The position numbers and the translations under genes were made by a program. Below the pieces are notes generated by a model. That model had not been told where the DNA came from. It was given only the letters and a program-made list of their open reading frames with translations, and made no database searches. From a virus, in IMG/VR virus record IMGVR_UViG_3300020446_000019, positions 1 to 43,707 of that record: a stretch of 43,707 bases of DNA; one strand, given 5' to 3'. Numbering within the stretch: position 1 is the stretch's first letter; every line of letters begins with the position of its first letter. Of the stretch, positions 18,101 to 25,885 are shown piece after piece.

Positions 18101-21100
18101 ATATGCTTGTGGCCTTCTGGTTGAAATATTTGTTATTGTTGTTGTTCCATTGTCAAATGTTGTTGCGGTATTGTCAAATGTTGTTGAATCAAGATTCTTT
18201 CCATTGATTCCTAATACACATAATTTTTCTCCTGCAAAATCAAGTTTATAACCAAATCTTTCATTCACTGCACTGTTTGGTGCTTGTAAAATTTGTGTTG
18301 ATTCAAAGGCCATAGTTGTTGAATTGTATTTGTAAATATATACTAAACCTTGATCTATGCCAGTTTCGCTACTATCCACCACATCTGCAAGATTTGCACC
18401 TACAGCAATATAATTTCCATCATCACTTAAAGCAAGGCTATCTCCCCACAGCATATCAACTTGAGGTGCAGATATTACTTCATAAAATGCATATCTGTTT
18501 TCCTGTTTTCTGTATACATAAACTTGAAATTCTTCACTAGAATTATTATATGCTGTAAATGTTAGCACTTCTCCGTTAGCACTTACATCAATATTTTTTC
18601 CTGCATTTATAGTATTATTAAATGCTGTGCTATCGTTATCTCCATCTAATATTCCTGCTGAATATGGAAGGTATCCAAATCTATCAATGCCCACATCTGT
18701 TGTAATCCAAGAATTTATATCTGTAGGAATAGCACCTCCTGGTGCAATATCAACAAGTGCTTTGTATAAAGATCCCTCATACCAAACAATTTCATTTTTT
18801 CTATATGAATATATTGTGTTGTGCTGACCTCTATATTCTGAATCTTGTGTTCCTTTAAATTCTTTTTCTATATACAAAGTATCATATATGTAGATTCTAC
18901 CATTGTTTCCTTCACTTCTAACAAATAATTGATATTTTTCATCTGTGCTAAATGCAGTTTCTAATCCTATTCCAAATTTTTCATTATCAGTAGGATCAGA
19001 TGAAATAAATTGCTCAAGTAAAAAGAAAGTTGAATCTAATTGTTTTTTGTAAACATAAACAATACCTTGGTTAGTTAAACTAGATGCAGATCCATTATCA
19101 TCTGCAGGTATTTTATAAATTTGTTCCCAATCTTGGCTATCTGTATGAATTGTACTGCTATCGTCATCAGTTTCTCTTAATGCTTTCCATAAAGTTCCTC
19201 TATCACTAACTATATCATTTGTTAAAATTTGACCAGTAACACTTCCAATTTCTCCTAAGTATCTACTTTTTACATTACTTGCTAGAGGAGCAGATATGAA
19301 TAAAAATTGTCCATCATGAGATAATTTTACTTTTTGTCCAAAACCACTTGTAGAACTATGATATCCTGCTGGTACATCGATAGTTTGTGCAATATTTAGA
19401 GATGCTCCTTCGCTTGCTCTATTATACACAAATACTTTTTCATCGTCTGGCCTACCTATTACAAACAAACCGTTAGAATCATTAGAATCAAAAGTAGATC
19501 CAAATTTTCCGTCTCCTGCTTCAGAATTAGTTATTTCTTGTTTTCCGGTAACAATTTTTTGATTTTTAAATACTCCAAATTTATTGTTTGAAACATTGTC
19601 AATCCATATTGTATCATTTTCTCTCAAACCATATTCATTTATATCAGCGTTTACTAGGTCAGGTGAAGCATATCTTTTTGATAATAATTTAGTTATAATT
19701 CCAGTTGTACTATCTCCTAAATCTAAACTTTGATCGTCTGTTGTAATATCAGCAACAACATTCACAACATTTTCTGTGATAGTGTTAACTTTATAAAATC
19801 CATCTAAAGAATCTATTACAAACTGAATTCCGAATGTTTCACCTTCAGTAATTTCAGGAGTGCTATCAAAAGTTAAGTTAAATCCTGTATCAGTTTTTTC
19901 AAACAACAATACTCTATTTGAAGTTTTTACGTGTTGGTAAACATTCCAAGAATTTTTTTCACTAGTAACCCATATAAAATTATCCGCAGGTACATTAGCA
20001 ATATCTAAAGCAAGAATATCCTCAGGCGTTTTTACTAAAAAATTAATTTGATCTAAACTAACATATCCAGCTGTTTTACTATATTCATCTGTACTCCATT
20101 TTGAAGGAAATGGTTTTGTTGTGTAATTATTTGGTTTAATGTAAACATTTGGAGTTGTATATTGGTATACTAAATCAGTTCTAGCTTCATTTTTTATATC
20201 AACTAATTCAATAATTTGTGGTTCTATTCTAAATTGTTTTTCATCTAACTGATACTCTAATTCATCAAAAACATCTGTAGCACCATATTGTGCTTTTCTA
20301 ATTGCCCACTCTTCGTAAAATTCAATACTATCTTTATTTGCACTTCCTAATTTATCAAATAGTTTTGTTAAACTGTTTAGGGTACCTTTGTCTTTTATAA
20401 ATCCTTGATAAAATTTGTATTGACTTATTTCATCTTGTATTATATTATTTAGGTATTCTCTTTTTTGATATCCGATAAGATGTTGAGCTAATCTTTGTTG
20501 CTCAGTATCAAAATTATCTGTATCTAAATCATAAAAGTCAGCAAACTGATTTGCTTTGTAATCAAAGTTTGTTTTAAGTCCACTTTCTGGCTTTGATTCT
20601 AGCCTGTTCCAATTAGATGCATTAAATGTTGACGTTCCTGTTAAAAAATTATTAGCTGAATAATAATATTCTTTATATTTTACAATATCACCTAATCCAT
20701 AATCTTGCCATTGTTGCCACTCGTTTATAATTGCTTCATCGTAAATAAATCCTGGAATATCTAAGTTACCATTCCAATTATTTGTTCTATAACCAACTAC
20801 ATTTATTCTTTGTTGTCTATATCCGCTTGCAGGATTATATATTGTATCATTAAAGACTGTTGTATTATCTAATATTACCGCATGATCTTTTTGAACTAAC
20901 CCTAATTTTGCAAAATATAATCCTTGACTATCTTTTGGAAATAATTCTACACTATTTGATACATCTCTATTAATATTTAAAGACACATCTTTAATAGCTG
21001 TGCCCGATACATTTAAGGTTTTATATCCAAATATATTATCTCTTACACTATCAATAACAAAATAACTTTTTCCAAATTTTAATCTATTTGCTCCAGGACT

Positions 21101-24100
21101 AAGTGTAATAATAGACCCTAATGCCCAATTTTGCGTAGTATAAAATAAAAATTCTTTAATACCTAAATTAAAATTTTCTACAGCTTCTGTTTCACGATTA
21201 AAATAATCAAATTCAAAACCTAAATCAATTAACCTTTTTTCATAACCTTGTAAAAAATCAACTAAATCCTGAACTGTTTTTATAATAGTTCCATACGGGA
21301 GTTTAGATATAATTTCACTATAATTTTTCCTTAATGATGCAGTAGCACCACCTACAATAGGAAGTGATGATAATTTACTATAAAATTTTTGTTCAAAGCT
21401 ATCGCCAGCTACATGATTTTCATTTACTCTATAAAATTGATTTTGAAACTTTACAATTTTTCCTGCAACATATTGTTTACCTTCTGTCCAAAACAAGAAA
21501 TTTTCACTGAGTCCGCCAACTGTTATTGCCGGATCATTAGATGCTGATATAGGAGATCTGTATTCGAACACAGGATTTTCTTTATCATAACCACTTACTT
21601 TGTATCCTTTCTCAACACGTTCAATAATTACTCCGCTATATGCTACTGTTTGTAATGGTGAACTTTGTATCAAATTAATTTTATAATTTTCAAAAGGAAC
21701 AAATACATTACCTTTGTTTGTTGGAGTACGACTGTCTAACACTAATTTAAGTTTAGATTTGTCTGCAAATCCGCCAACTTTGAATGCAACTTTTTGTTTA
21801 AGTTTAGATAATTTTTCTACAAAATTTGAATATTGCGTTGTAATGTCGCTCGACATATAACTGTAAATATAATTTATTAAACCGCAAGTAAGTATTTTGT
21901 TACCAGTTGAATCTAATGTGTTTGTAAATTTTAAATTAGATAATTTTATTCTTTGTAAATTATCACCAGAATATACTAGCTGTCCAGTAACATCTCTTTT
22001 GATTCTACTTCTATCAAAACCCACGCCAACAACCTGTGCAGGCTTATTCAAAATTATAGCTTTTAGTAATGCAAACGGATATTCACTGCTACGCCTCCAT
22101 GCATTTTCTGTAGGTGTGTTATCTCCAAAACCAAAATTTTCTCCGGATTGTATTCTAAAACTAAATTCATTAATATATCCGCTGTCTAAAGGACTACTTA
22201 CTTTTCCTGTTTGTGTAACCGGAATGTGCTTTGTCAAATTCGGTCTTATAAATTTTTTATCTGTTCTTACTATTGTATCTGATGATCTTATAATACCTTT
22301 TTCTATATCCTCCCACATCACTAAATTATCACTTGTATACGGAGCTGGTCCATATTTTGTTTCCCACCAGGATGGTTTGATACTTAATCCTAACATTTCC
22401 CACGGATGTGTGTTAGGTCTATCAGTATCGTATGCATCTGTATAAACACCTCTCCAAAAACCATTTAATGTTCTGCCAGTATCACTGGTTGCAAATTTAT
22501 AATTATATGTGAATGGTTCGGCTTCGGTTACAAAACTATTATCTGTATAGTCTACATTTCCTGCTTTTTTTGTCCAACTTAAAAAGTCAGCAATAGTAAC
22601 ATCATTTATATCTTGCCTACTTATTTTTGTATTTCTAAATTCACCGCCGATATAATCATAAATGTCAAAAATATTTGTATCATAGGTAACTTTTATATTG
22701 TTGTAAAATCTTTTTTCTAATTCTAAAAGTAATTGATCTCTATAATCATCGTATCCTACTAAAATACTTCCATCATGTCCTCTAACAACAGTGACAGGAG
22801 TTTGATATGTTGTATCAACAAATATTTCTGGCTGATATGCTGGAAACATTCCCATAACTGTAGGGGTTTCAGGAATATAACTACCATTAGTTGTTTCATA
22901 TTCGTAAATATCTATTTTATCATCTACATTTAAAGTAAACGAATTTAAAAATTGTATAAAACCTTCATTAGTAAATTGATAATCTATATTATGATATGCT
23001 TGCACATCGTTTACATATATGTATACAGCTTTTTCACTTAATTCATTTAATGTAAACATATTACTAAGAGCATAAAATTTTAAATCAGAATCTAATACAG
23101 TATGTTCAATTTTTTTAAATGCACCAATACCTACCATATCAGAATTATAAAAAGGCATTGTTGTTTTTTTGTCTTTTGCAAGATGTAAAAGTATTTGGTC
23201 AACTTGCTCTCTTGTTGTGCCATTTAATTCTAAAGTTTCACTTGCTTGTATAAAAGCTCTTTTGTATTTGCTATATTCGTCCTTTGCAAAATTTATTGCA
23301 GATATTAGATTGTTTTCTTTATTTGATATTGCAAACAAAGGTAGATTTATTGGACCGCTGTGTTGTAAAAATTTTCTTCCGTACTTTTTAATATCACCCA
23401 AGTCACGTATGTTGTTTGGTCCGGGTTGCGTTCCTGTAAAGCCATCTAGTTCAGGAACAATACTATCTAAATGATCATTTACTTCACCTAATGTAAATTC
23501 TGTAATATCTTCATTAAGTGGATTTCTTTCAAAGTTATGAGGAAATTCATAATACCCATTTATATTTTTATCTGCTTGATCGGTATGAGTTTTTACTACA
23601 ATTATGTCTGTAGAATTTAAGTCAGTGTAAAATTTTATTACTTTCTCATTATTTCTATTGTTTTCAAAAGTATAATCAACATTTTCTAACTTTAAATTAT
23701 TATTTACATATACTACAGATTTTAGATCAGCTATTGACCCGCTTTTATCGTATACATCAATTATAAAGTTGTTGGTTTGTAAATCTCCTGTATATTTTCT
23801 AACAACATATTGCTTACTTAATACTGGAGATTTTATCCAACCATTTATAAAATTAAAATTATTACCAGTAGCATCATATTTTTTAAGATATCCAGTATTT
23901 GTGCCTTTGTTGAACACTGAATTACTAATTTCATAGCTAAATTTTTCATTTAGCAAACCAAAACCAAAAACAATATCACCTGTATTATTAATATTTTTGT
24001 ATGTTAAAGGAAACCCAAGTTCTGGATCATTTGCTCCTTCTCCTACTTTATAACTGAATATTCTGTTTCCTGTAAAGTCACTGTTTGGATATACTACTTC

Positions 24101-25885
24101 ATCTGAAAAACTTATGCCATTTTCATCAAACATATCAAACAAAGGTGCTTGATTGATTCCTGTTTTTTCCTGTGCTTTTTTCCAAGTAGTTCCATTAAAG
24201 AAGTACATAGTGCCTGCATTTTTTGTTCCCAAATTAATTAAGATAGTTTCATCTTTTAAAGGCATAGTATCATTTGTTTCAATTAATGTAATTTGACTGT
24301 TGCCATTAAAAGTTATAAACTTTACTTGAAATACTTTACCATATACCATATTGTCAGTATCATTTAAAAATACTACACGCATACCTTCTGCTAGTTCAAT
24401 ACCATCTACACTATATCCAGGTTGCCCTTCAATTTTTGATCTTACATCATTTGTATATGTATCAAGTAGGTCAACATTAGCTTTTGCTTTTGTACCATTA
24501 TTAAATAATTTCAGTCCTCTGTCAAATTCAATAATAGGTCGCTTACCTCTTGAATCTTCGTTTAGGTCAAATGTTTGACTGTTTAATTCAGCACTTTTTG
24601 TTATAACATCTTTGTGAAACCATCTATTATACCTTGACCAGGCATTTCTGTCAGCACATGACTTATTTGCTACAATGTAATCTTTAGTTCCTGCAAAGCT
24701 TTTTGCATCACTAAAAGGTACTCTATCAAAACCATTGGCATCAAAAGGCACTTTAGAATCAGTAGTAAAAACAGCTGGTACTTGTAAATCATTAACACTA
24801 ACTAATTCTATTTCATCTCCTACACCTTCTACATACCAAGAACCAATAGAATATTTTGCCGGTGTAACATTACCTGTAAAATATACCTTCATTCCATTGG
24901 AAAAGTCCCAACCATCACTTGTCCTGTATGTTCTTTTGCCCAGGATTTCATTTTCAACATCAATACTTGTATTTTCTTCTATGTTGTATATTTTTAATCT
25001 AGAACTTACATTTAAATCATATTGACTTATAAAATAAAGAGTATTAGGAGCATCATCAGGAATAGTAAATTCTAAAACACCAGATTCTATATATCCTGGA
25101 TTTACAAAACTACTTTGGTTCAACAAAACGTTGTCGTCATTAAGAGTAAGCGACACACCAGAAGTATAAAGCTGATTTATTACTGTACTGTCATCAAGTC
25201 TTTCGTCAGGATCTACTCCTCTATATAAAGCAATAGATAATGGGTTACCGGGAGATTCTATATTAAATCTATAAGTTTGTCCTCTATATAATTTTAAGTC
25301 AGGATTTTTTGTTAAACCGTTTGGATGGAATAACAATGCAATTGAATTATCTTCTTCAATTGTTTCTAAACGGTATGTGCTTATAACTTTATCAGTTTGT
25401 CCTCTAACAGCAACTTCTTGTGGCCCGTCAGGCAACCAATAATATTCTCTAAAATTACAAAATTTAGATAAATCTATACTTGGATTCCATGCATAAAATT
25501 CTTGCTCGTTTGTTTTGCTATGATTTTTTAAATTAGCACTGTATGTTTTTAATAAGCCAGTATAATCGTTATAATCAGAATAATATCTAGTATTACCAAT
25601 AAAATCTTCATATAAACTTACAGGTTCAAATTGATAATCTGTACGTTCTTTTGAAACATCTTCAACATAATTATCCTGTAATGTTACTGCTTTCGCTTCA
25701 CGGCTACCAACATATCCATTAATTTTTTCAATTACTCCAGGATTAGTAAACTGATCAAGTGTGCTGGATAGGAATTTTTTATTTTGTGGAGTTCTAAAAT
25801 ATCTTGGTAGTTGATCTACGCTTGTCCTTCTTGACTTGCCGTCAGCTGGTAATGCAGATTCATTTTGATCGCTATCATAGGACAT
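12116..25885 (-). CDS. Giant baseplate/tail structural protein (4589 residues), gp7 position
   Basis: One uninterrupted 13.8-kb frame. The N terminus (YDSDQNESALPADGKSRRTS, then VDQLPRYFRTPQNKKFL and FYAWNPSIDLSKFCNFREYY) is of a type I recall from very large structural proteins of cyanophages and pelagiphages. Visible parts: (a) N-terminal 1-900, tyrosine-rich with many short beta segments; (b) about 2125-2660, FG-GAP-like blade repeats (GFGQKVKLSHDGQFLFISAP, RFGYKLDFAGEKLCVLG, repeated VYVYK strands), suggesting a beta-propeller; (c) about 3050-3135 and 3432-3512, Gly-rich repeats of the form G-x-G-Y-x-x-P-x-V-x-I; (d) about 3860-4560, recurrent F-x-x-D-G-x-S-x-x-F and Y-x-I strand modules ending in FTGDNSSTTFVLNWTP. 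The ATG shares a base with the gp6 stop. T4 has gp7 here, but gp7 is about a quarter of this size; homology is unproven. Confidence 0.85.
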   Translation of the reverse strand: MSYDSDQNESALPADGKSRRTSVDQLPRYFRTPQNKKFLSSTLDQFTNPGVIEKINGYVGSREAKAVTLQDNYVEDVSKERTDYQFEPVSLYEDFIGNTRYYSDYNDYTGLLKTYSANLKNHSKTNEQEFYAWNPSIDLSKFCNFREYYWLPDGPQEVAVRGQTDKVISTYRLETIEEDNSIALLFHPNGLTKNPDLKLYRGQTYRFNIESPGNPLSIALYRGVDPDERLDDSTVINQLYTSGVSLTLNDDNVLLNQSSFVNPGYIESGVLEFTIPDDAPNTLYFISQYDLNVSSRLKIYNIEENTSIDVENEILGKRTYRTSDGWDFSNGMKVYFTGNVTPAKYSIGSWYVEGVGDEIELVSVNDLQVPAVFTTDSKVPFDANGFDRVPFSDAKSFAGTKDYIVANKSCADRNAWSRYNRWFHKDVITKSAELNSQTFDLNEDSRGKRPIIEFDRGLKLFNNGTKAKANVDLLDTYTNDVRSKIEGQPGYSVDGIELAEGMRVVFLNDTDNMVYGKVFQVKFITFNGNSQITLIETNDTMPLKDETILINLGTKNAGTMYFFNGTTWKKAQEKTGINQAPLFDMFDENGISFSDEVVYPNSDFTGNRIFSYKVGEGANDPELGFPLTYKNINNTGDIVFGFGLLNEKFSYEISNSVFNKGTNTGYLKKYDATGNNFNFINGWIKSPVLSKQYVVRKYTGDLQTNNFIIDVYDKSGSIADLKSVVYVNNNLKLENVDYTFENNRNNEKVIKFYTDLNSTDIIVVKTHTDQADKNINGYYEFPHNFERNPLNEDITEFTLGEVNDHLDSIVPELDGFTGTQPGPNNIRDLGDIKKYGRKFLQHSGPINLPLFAISNKENNLISAINFAKDEYSKYKRAFIQASETLELNGTTREQVDQILLHLAKDKKTTMPFYNSDMVGIGAFKKIEHTVLDSDLKFYALSNMFTLNELSEKAVYIYVNDVQAYHNIDYQFTNEGFIQFLNSFTLNVDDKIDIYEYETTNGSYIPETPTVMGMFPAYQPEIFVDTTYQTPVTVVRGHDGSILVGYDDYRDQLLLELEKRFYNNIKVTYDTNIFDIYDYIGGEFRNTKISRQDINDVTIADFLSWTKKAGNVDYTDNSFVTEAEPFTYNYKFATSDTGRTLNGFWRGVYTDAYDTDRPNTHPWEMLGLSIKPSWWETKYGPAPYTSDNLVMWEDIEKGIIRSSDTIVRTDKKFIRPNLTKHIPVTQTGKVSSPLDSGYINEFSFRIQSGENFGFGDNTPTENAWRRSSEYPFALLKAIILNKPAQVVGVGFDRSRIKRDVTGQLVYSGDNLQRIKLSNLKFTNTLDSTGNKILTCGLINYIYSYMSSDITTQYSNFVEKLSKLKQKVAFKVGGFADKSKLKLVLDSRTPTNKGNVFVPFENYKINLIQSSPLQTVAYSGVIIERVEKGYKVSGYDKENPVFEYRSPISASNDPAITVGGLSENFLFWTEGKQYVAGKIVKFQNQFYRVNENHVAGDSFEQKFYSKLSSLPIVGGATASLRKNYSEIISKLPYGTIIKTVQDLVDFLQGYEKRLIDLGFEFDYFNRETEAVENFNLGIKEFLFYTTQNWALGSIITLSPGANRLKFGKSYFVIDSVRDNIFGYKTLNVSGTAIKDVSLNINRDVSNSVELFPKDSQGLYFAKLGLVQKDHAVILDNTTVFNDTIYNPASGYRQQRINVVGYRTNNWNGNLDIPGFIYDEAIINEWQQWQDYGLGDIVKYKEYYYSANNFLTGTSTFNASNWNRLESKPESGLKTNFDYKANQFADFYDLDTDNFDTEQQRLAQHLIGYQKREYLNNIIQDEISQYKFYQGFIKDKGTLNSLTKLFDKLGSANKDSIEFYEEWAIRKAQYGATDVFDELEYQLDEKQFRIEPQIIELVDIKNEARTDLVYQYTTPNVYIKPNNYTTKPFPSKWSTDEYSKTAGYVSLDQINFLVKTPEDILALDIANVPADNFIWVTSEKNSWNVYQHVKTSNRVLLFEKTDTGFNLTFDSTPEITEGETFGIQFVIDSLDGFYKVNTITENVVNVVADITTDDQSLDLGDSTTGIITKLLSKRYASPDLVNADINEYGLRENDTIWIDNVSNNKFGVFKNQKIVTGKQEITNSEAGDGKFGSTFDSNDSNGLFVIGRPDDEKVFVYNRASEGASLNIAQTIDVPAGYHSSTSGFGQKVKLSHDGQFLFISAPLASNVKSRYLGEIGSVTGQILTNDIVSDRGTLWKALRETDDDSSTIHTDSQDWEQIYKIPADDNGSASSLTNQGIVYVYKKQLDSTFFLLEQFISSDPTDNEKFGIGLETAFSTDEKYQLFVRSEGNNGRIYIYDTLYIEKEFKGTQDSEYRGQHNTIYSYRKNEIVWYEGSLYKALVDIAPGGAIPTDINSWITTDVGIDRFGYLPYSAGILDGDNDSTAFNNTINAGKNIDVSANGEVLTFTAYNNSSEEFQVYVYRKQENRYAFYEVISAPQVDMLWGDSLALSDDGNYIAVGANLADVVDSSETGIDQGLVYIYKYNSTTMAFESTQILQAPNSAVNERFGYKLDFAGEKLCVLGINGKNLDSTTFDNTATTFDNGTTTITNISTRRPQAYTFELLNDRYTVSEVVDYESYYNDDAGNTLTRNLATARDVELVYTNNHLYLGFEGLSTSGTRNGLVFDLRSDRDTVNWTTLASATDFLNYEKMKGSFIYDKVTSDLITYLDFIDPIQGKIANAAERELDFKLYYDPAVYNIGSTNTGTVNPWAEEKVGKLLWDLSAVRWYNPYQKNSEYSANVWNKVIPGYSVDIYEWVESKLLPEQWDDIADTTEGLSQGISGKSRYGNLRYTRQNVYDPITGLFSAKYFYWVKNTKVLPAMPNRNISASTVASLIEDPASNGYKFLAMFGSDNFGIFNCRSLIKDKDTILHFEYYNTTEVKENNLHREYDLLTEGLETSQPNNRLVTKWIDSLVGYDDKKTPVPDPSISSARRYGILDEPLQTMFVNKAEALKQVIERINLVLSGNLIVDEFDISGFSKKDPEPSAVSREYDQSVDTESLLRFIGTSKISQASLSLTVTDGRITGVNITNAGRGYIDPAYDSANDTKRRGPKVTIQGTGTGAEIETYINNLGQVIEAVIVNQGRNYSQSTVVTVRPFTALVKADSTLLGFWATYIWNTTDKEWVRVNNQGYDASLYWEYKDWYKSGYSSSTAIDYLVPGSYALEGLKDELGDIVKVESIGSGGWLLLYKIDNQPEVDYTVNYQTIGRQNGTLQLSSLLYNNAKFGFDKAVYDSALYDRDAGQEIRILLNTIKENVFVDNLAVEWNKLFFSSIRYILAEQPNVDWIFKTAFIKAKHNVGELSQKVNFKNDNLESYTEYVNEVKPYSTKIREYLSAYESVDPTATNVSDFDLPPRYDEQQGKIIPENAQVIDSEIKNYSSFVTTYPQRNWFDNVGFEVTDVKITQGGSGWESSPTVTISGGGGPTITGTATISGDVVTGIIFDGTGKKYITKPDVTFTGTKKDEDAYGVATTDTKAVAILGNSPVRSTHMIIKFDRVSGTFQVTDLNVSATFTGTGSQILFDLKWPMSVKPADIEIIVNSVEQLSSDYSVSNILDTTASYERYYGQINFTVAPSKNAVISVKYKKDIDYLNAEDRINFFYNPTSGQYGKDLAQLMDGVDYGGVQIDTASFGAKTGFDQGAFGIDAFDDFDTNFEDEVFILDGSTANITVSKPFEPGVTYNIYYKSVTAGASENPIRLDDPDWVGDSSIFTNPDAIMRSIVGDGITNSFALDVTGINTTDGDTIIVRKSTSDGAVTPTGVIFDTQLTGGDLTNIAGKFSTATGIAAGEIVVDGDGFVTPTTSKGPEENVPGQILDTLDIQVYERVNDGQGMITVQNFTTDGDSAEYPLEELPATQDSVIVKLDNIVLSPAQYEIDYVEKILRISDSSLLPVGIHLSVMTIGTNGSNILDSDTFTADGVSKNFITYYSYVPGVTAVVAINGVVTTNFFVSASGSEYGEDADKVMITLGDTPKANSIITYTLYTGTGQQYSQLAIDTTFNRNVSTNKTHTFGVNGAIPLPFNKKPYSHNVLVKKGNTFLDAGYSILYTLTQERVYELDNWQFVDQTLIMQSDVLVYINDEYVEPKNYVYDTINGRLNLTSRSVGIAGDKMRVVLIDKADYFFVDTKVTLSNAANLIDYAPLDQMNFTLNDSTNVICTVQEFTKVGNDVTIILQGYERDLVLLAEKDDTPTLFLDDSTNFKIDSVTVVESNRLSLKEVPNEDVTIYVFSNHDINEFQRLSYRVAYDNTNAPEGSEDYLTKNLVSQGQIPLNKEIPGANYAWVFLNGKFLTAQVDYTLAEDGKTVLLSEAPEKNDQIEILYSCATVSKKKFAYRIFKDILNRYHYKRINSAKEYQLQSNLNWYDLNIVLKDSAGLDDPNRESGLPGIIFINGERIEYYVKKGNVLSQLQRGTLGTGIPEVHLTTSRVFHQGGSETIPYQDTTYTQNFTGDNSSTTFVLNWTPASINEFDVFVGGQRLLKSGYSLYNTALDQDSPGGDETVLADFTVENNILTLKTAPTAGTEIKVIRKKGKVWNDKGKSISSSKNTISKFLTDSSIKLTR

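Noticed and set aside
21897-22445. 182-codon plus-strand frame opposite the giant gene
   Set aside because: Antisense shadow of a continuous coding frame; no ribosome-binding site or recognisable domain.
12116-25885. Several genes fused by sequencing error into the giant frame
   Set aside because: The frame is uninterrupted, style and composition stay constant, and giant proteins of similar N terminus are known at this place in marine T4-like phages.
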